This document shows, one piece after another, positions 34,829 to 37,565 of a DNA stretch of 37,565 nt (positions are counted from its first letter, which is position 1; the number at the start of each line of letters is the position of its first letter). The position numbers and the translations under genes were made by a program. The DNA is taken from contig JAKEER010000197.1 of the NCBI GenBank assembly GCA_022616615.1, positions 1-37,565 on the forward strand. Direction: 5' to 3'. The stretch comes from Acidobacteriota bacterium (GTDB lineage: Bacteria > Acidobacteriota > Terriglobia > Versatilivoradales > Versatilivoraceae). A model generated the notes under the pieces. The model was not told the DNA's origin. It worked only from the letters and a program-made list of their open reading frames with translations, and searched no databases.

Positions 34829-34852
34829 AGAAATGTTGAGCTCAACATTTCT
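34829..34852. repeat. 24-bp perfect palindrome at the right RIT border
   Basis: AGAAATGTTGAG followed by its exact reverse complement CTCAACATTTCT. It has no counterpart at the left border. It supplies the ATG (34833) from which the C-terminal serine recombinase fragment could be translated. It may be a recombinase core site or a remnant of a circular-junction spacer. Confidence 0.75.
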
Positions 34853-34856
34853 GGAC

Positions 34857-36581
34857 GAGGACGGCGTCTATGATCCAGCCCACTTCAACGACAGGTTGCT
34901 GCTTGGCTTGAAAGGGACCATGAGCGAAGCCGAGTTGCACGTGTTGCGGGCACGGCTGCAAGGCGGCATTCTCAACAAAGCCAGACGGGGAGAACTGTTC
35001 ATCCGTCCTCCCATCGGTTTCGCTTATGATTCAGCAGGGCGGCTGGTCCTGGATCCCGACCAGCAGGTTCAGCGCACGTTGCGCCTACTGTTCGACACAT
35101 TCCACAGAACGGGCTCGGCAATGGCAACCGTCAGAGAGTTCCGCAACATCGGTGTCCTTTTTCCTCGCCGTATTCAGTCTGGCCCGAGCAAGGGAGACTT
35201 GATCTGGGGCAAACTCGAGCACAGCCATGTACTCCGCGTCCTTCATAACCCGCGCTATACCGGAGCCTTTGTTTACGGCCGCAACCGGATCCGCAAGACG
35301 GTCGACGGCCAATACCGAGTGGAATCCTTACCCCAGGAAGAATGGCATACCTTTCTTCCCGAATCTCATGGGGCCTACATCCGCTGGGAGGAATATGAGC
35401 GGAACCTCAAACGCCTCCGTGAAAGCGCCCCAGCGATCGGATTCGACCGTCGCCAGAGCCCTCCTCGCGAAGGCCCCGCGTTGCTCCAGGGCTTGATCCT
35501 TTGCGGCAAATGCGGTCGACGAATGACGCTCCGCTATCATTGCCGTCGTGGGGGCTTGTGCCCTGAGTACGTCTGCCAACGCAAAGGAATCGAGAATGCT
35601 GAACCGTTGTGTCAGCGCATTCCGGGAGCCGGTATCGATCGAGTGCTGAGCGACTTACTCTTGGAGATGGTGAATCCTGTCACTCTGGATGTGGCTCTGA
35701 CCGTCCAACAAGAGCTTCAGGCACGCCTGGATGAATCGGACCGCCTGCGTAAACAACAGGTCGAACGTGCCCGTTACGAAGCAGAACTGGCTCAGCGACG
35801 ATACCTACGCGTGGACCCGGATAATCGGCTCGTCGCTGACTCACTCGAAGCCGACTGGAATCAGAAACTGCGCACACTCGCCGAGGTTCAACAAGAATAC
35901 GAACAACGCCGTGAGCAGGATCGCCAGAGGTTCAATGATGAACAACGAGCCGAGATCATGGCGCTGGCTCAGGATTTTCCGCGGCTCTGGCGAGACTCGA
36001 ATACCGAACACCGAGATCGTAAGCGAATGATCCGATTACTGGTCGAAGATGTTACGATGCTTCGCGGTGAGCACATTACGCTGCATATCCGGTTCCGTGG
36101 AGGAGCCCAGAAGACGGTCACACTTCCGAACCCGTTGAGAGCCTGGGAAAGCTGGATGACCGATGCTGAAGTCGTCGGCAGAATCGACCAGTTACTGAAT
36201 ACGAAAACATTCCCCGAAATCGCGGCGATCTTGAACCAGAGCGGCGTCCGCTCGGGCAAGGGTCAGCGTTTCACTGCCCGTTACATCGCTCGCATTCAGA
36301 AGCACTACGCTCTTCAGTCTCGCTTTGACCGGCTACGAGCTCTCGGTCTGCTCACTCTCGACGAGATGTCGCAAACTCTCTCGGTCAATCCCAAGACCGT
36401 CAGGACCTGGGCCGCTCGCGGACTGCTCAAGGCCCATGCCTATACAGACAAACCGGAGTGTCTGTACGAGCCGCCTAGCCCAGACCATCCCCAGAAAGCG
36501 CAGGGCAGGAAATTTTCTCTTCGCCGGCTTGTCACAACCGTCATACCGGAATGTTCCAAAGAGGTGCAGTGTGAAACGTAA
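34857..36581 (+). pseudogene. Large serine recombinase, C-terminal part (interrupted)
   Basis: 574 codons continuing the recombinase from EDGVYDPAHFNDRLLLG. It contains the Recombinase domain (RLLFDTFHRTGSAMATVREF; HSHVLRVLHNPRYTGAFVYG), a zinc ribbon (CGKCGRRMTLRYHC ... CPEYVC, about 225-250 of this part), a long coiled coil and a C-terminal helix-turn-helix-like region (MSQTLSVNPKTVRTWAARG). Joined to 30925-31293 it gives a 697-residue protein with no frame change. An ATG at 34833 inside the palindrome could start a DNA-binding fragment lacking the catalytic serine. Confidence 0.9.
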
Positions 36582-36586
36582 GCGTT
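36582..36586. repeat. Right copy of 5-bp GCGTT flanking the serine-recombinase element
   Basis: GCGTT immediately after the recombinase stop codon, repeated at 29687-29691. See the element entry for the junction logic. Confidence 0.65.
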
Positions 36587-37166
36587 CAAATTGGGTGATT
36601 GTGGTGGCAGTTTGACGGATTCGATACCGGCTTCGGCAAGGACACTTAAAAACTCCCATGTGTACAGCGGATCCCGATCATGAATCAGATAACGCTTGCC
36701 TTTGAAGAATCCATCCACCCCATCGGTGAGGTTGCGCGCAATCTGAGTCATCCATAATCCATTCGCCTTGCTCGCAATTCCCGCGATCTCTACCCTTCGC
36801 GTCGATAGCTCCATAAAGAAAAGCACGACAAAGCTGATGAAGTCCATTCTGTCCGTACCTCTATCGTGAAAAAGTCGCTGGCGACAATCTGCTCCCAATG
36901 TCTGCTGAGGAACTCTTCCAAGTCGTCTTCCGGCTCCGTTCTGGGGCTGGTTCGATGCCATGCTGTTTCAGAATATCGGCAATCGTGTTGTGTGCCAGCA
37001 GGTGTCCGAGGTTGGCAAGTGCGCCCTGAATCCGGCGATAACCCCATTTTTCGATTTTCCTCTGCCATGCGAGTGACCAGCGCAGCAATTTCAGCCGCGG
37101 TTCGTGGTCGTCCGGAAGTTCGATGGGCGCTTCCATCGTATTTCTTGGCGATCAGCTTTCGGTGCC
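36582..37166 (-). pseudogene. 5' fragment of the split DDE transposase
   Basis: In minus-strand order, [70 protein letters not shown] (first Asp), [31 protein letters not shown] (second Asp) and LPPQSPNLNA are read in three different frames, so at least two frameshifts exist. The sequence stops at NLNA exactly where the fragment at 29439-29691 resumes. The first about 80 residues expected for this family are absent; the break at about 37166 adjoins the glycosylasparaginase gene. Confidence 0.82.
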
Positions 37167-37168
37167 AG

Positions 37169-37565
37169 GATGCCTCCGTGATGCACGGGCCTACCGGGAG
37201 GGCCGGTGCCGTGGTGGCAGCCTTGAAGTTCATTCGAAACCCCGCTCGAGTGGCGCGCCTTGTGCTGGAAAGAACCAATCGCGTCCTGCTGGTTGGTGAA
37301 GGCGCCCTGCGATTTGCCCTGGCGCATGGCTTCCAAAAGGAGAACTTGCTCACTGAAAAGGCTCGTCTGCAGTGGCTGAAGTGGGAAGAAGAGCTAAACG
37401 AGGAAGATGACTGGGGGGCACCTCCGAAGAAGCCGGACCCGCAAGAGGTCAAGCGAAGCCATGGCACCATCACCTGTCTGGCCATCGACACCCAGGCTGA
37501 CATTTCCGGAACGACCTCCACCAGCGGGCTGGCTTTGAAGATGCCGGGCAGGGTGGGCGATTCTC
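37169..37565 (+). pseudogene. Glycosylasparaginase (Ntn hydrolase), 5' end lost, 3' end outside window
   Basis: The frame reads [61 protein letters not shown] and [17 protein letters not shown], matching N4-(beta-N-acetylglucosaminyl)-L-asparaginases. The autocatalytic cleavage site and Thr nucleophile are in HGTI. The N-terminal about 100-150 residues that should precede DAS are absent: the transposase remnant begins 2-3 bases upstream. The missing part is not found on the other side of the mobile stack, so the gene was cut by a deletion or rearrangement as well as the insertion. The lost start makes it a probable pseudogene. Confidence 0.85.

Larger units (their letters stand above)
31294..34856 (-). 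mobile_element. RIT element (recombinase in trio)
   Basis: A 3,563-bp element with three successive, overlapping tyrosine recombinase genes on the minus strand and 31-bp perfect inverted repeats near the ends, the defining layout of RIT elements. A direct CTGGAC lies at both borders (31288-31293 and 34851-34856). Deleting one copy and the element rejoins codons LILD and EDGV of the serine recombinase in frame. A 24-bp perfect palindrome stands between the right repeat and the right border only. The host gene restoration makes this a clean, probably recent insertion. Confidence 0.88.
29692..36581 (+). mobile_element. Serine-recombinase element (DUF5372-like, HTH, 50-aa, large serine recombinase), itself hosting a RIT element
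   Basis: A 6,890-bp segment inserted in a transposase gene, 3,327 bp once the internal RIT element is removed. It carries four plus-strand genes in order, ending exactly with the recombinase stop codon TAA at 36579-36581. Flanking 5-bp GCGTT copies and the readable transposase junction define both ends. No long terminal inverted repeat is seen, as expected for elements moved by serine recombinases. I know related gene sets from other environmental genomes but no established name for the element. Confidence 0.75.

Noticed and set aside
1-37565. CRISPR arrays, tRNA or rRNA genes
   Set aside because: No regularly spaced repeats and no tRNA or rRNA-like sequence were seen on either strand.

Overview
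The window looks like chromosomal DNA of an environmental Gram-negative bacterium. The outer-membrane exporter, the BY-kinase (bacterial tyrosine kinase), the Wzx/Wzy genes and the dispersed intergenic repeats would fit Acidobacteriota or Verrucomicrobiota. That placement is an inference; no rRNA or tRNA gene is present to fix it.

Left and middle (about 1-28,800). Almost everything is on the minus strand and forms one large exopolysaccharide or O-antigen type locus, read from high to low coordinates. It opens with a control module: a cytoplasmic PAS histidine kinase and NarL-type regulator behind a near-consensus promoter, a 359-bp intergenic stretch with strong RNA-like folding, a NusG-paralogue antiterminator of the UpxY/RfaH/LoaP kind, and a second, closely similar NarL-type regulator. 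Export and chain-length genes follow: PHP tyrosine phosphatase, Wza-like exporter, Wzc-like BY-kinase, and a TPR protein. Assembly genes come next: Wzy/ligase-like protein, Wzx flippase, LegB-like dehydratase, sugar-nucleotide transferase, a second Wzy/ligase-like protein, GT4 glycosyltransferase, polysaccharide deacetylase, GNAT protein, AsnB-type amidotransferase and another GT4. The operon ends with a recognisable UDP-N-acetyl-L-fucosamine set (FnlB, FnlA, FnlC), a WbuB-like transferase and a methyltransferase cut by the window edge. No initiating phosphoglycosyltransferase is present, so the cluster probably continues to the left. Together the genes describe synthesis, decoration, flipping, polymerisation and export of a polymer likely to contain L-FucNAc.

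Right (about 29,440-37,565). This is a Russian-doll stack of mobile DNA. A glycosylasparaginase gene (cut at both the junction and the window end) abuts a decayed DDE transposase gene. The transposase gene is split at one codon by a 6.9-kb element carrying a DUF5372-like gene, a helix-turn-helix gene, a 50-residue gene and a large serine recombinase. The serine recombinase gene is itself split by a 3.56-kb RIT element (three tyrosine recombinases) with 31-bp perfect terminal inverted repeats. Removing the RIT element restores an uninterrupted 697-residue serine recombinase frame.

Most notable for follow-up: the nested insertions with readable junctions, the uncharacterised serine-recombinase element, the structured intergenic region beside the antiterminator, and a terminator-like hairpin inside the polysaccharide operon that the antiterminator might override.
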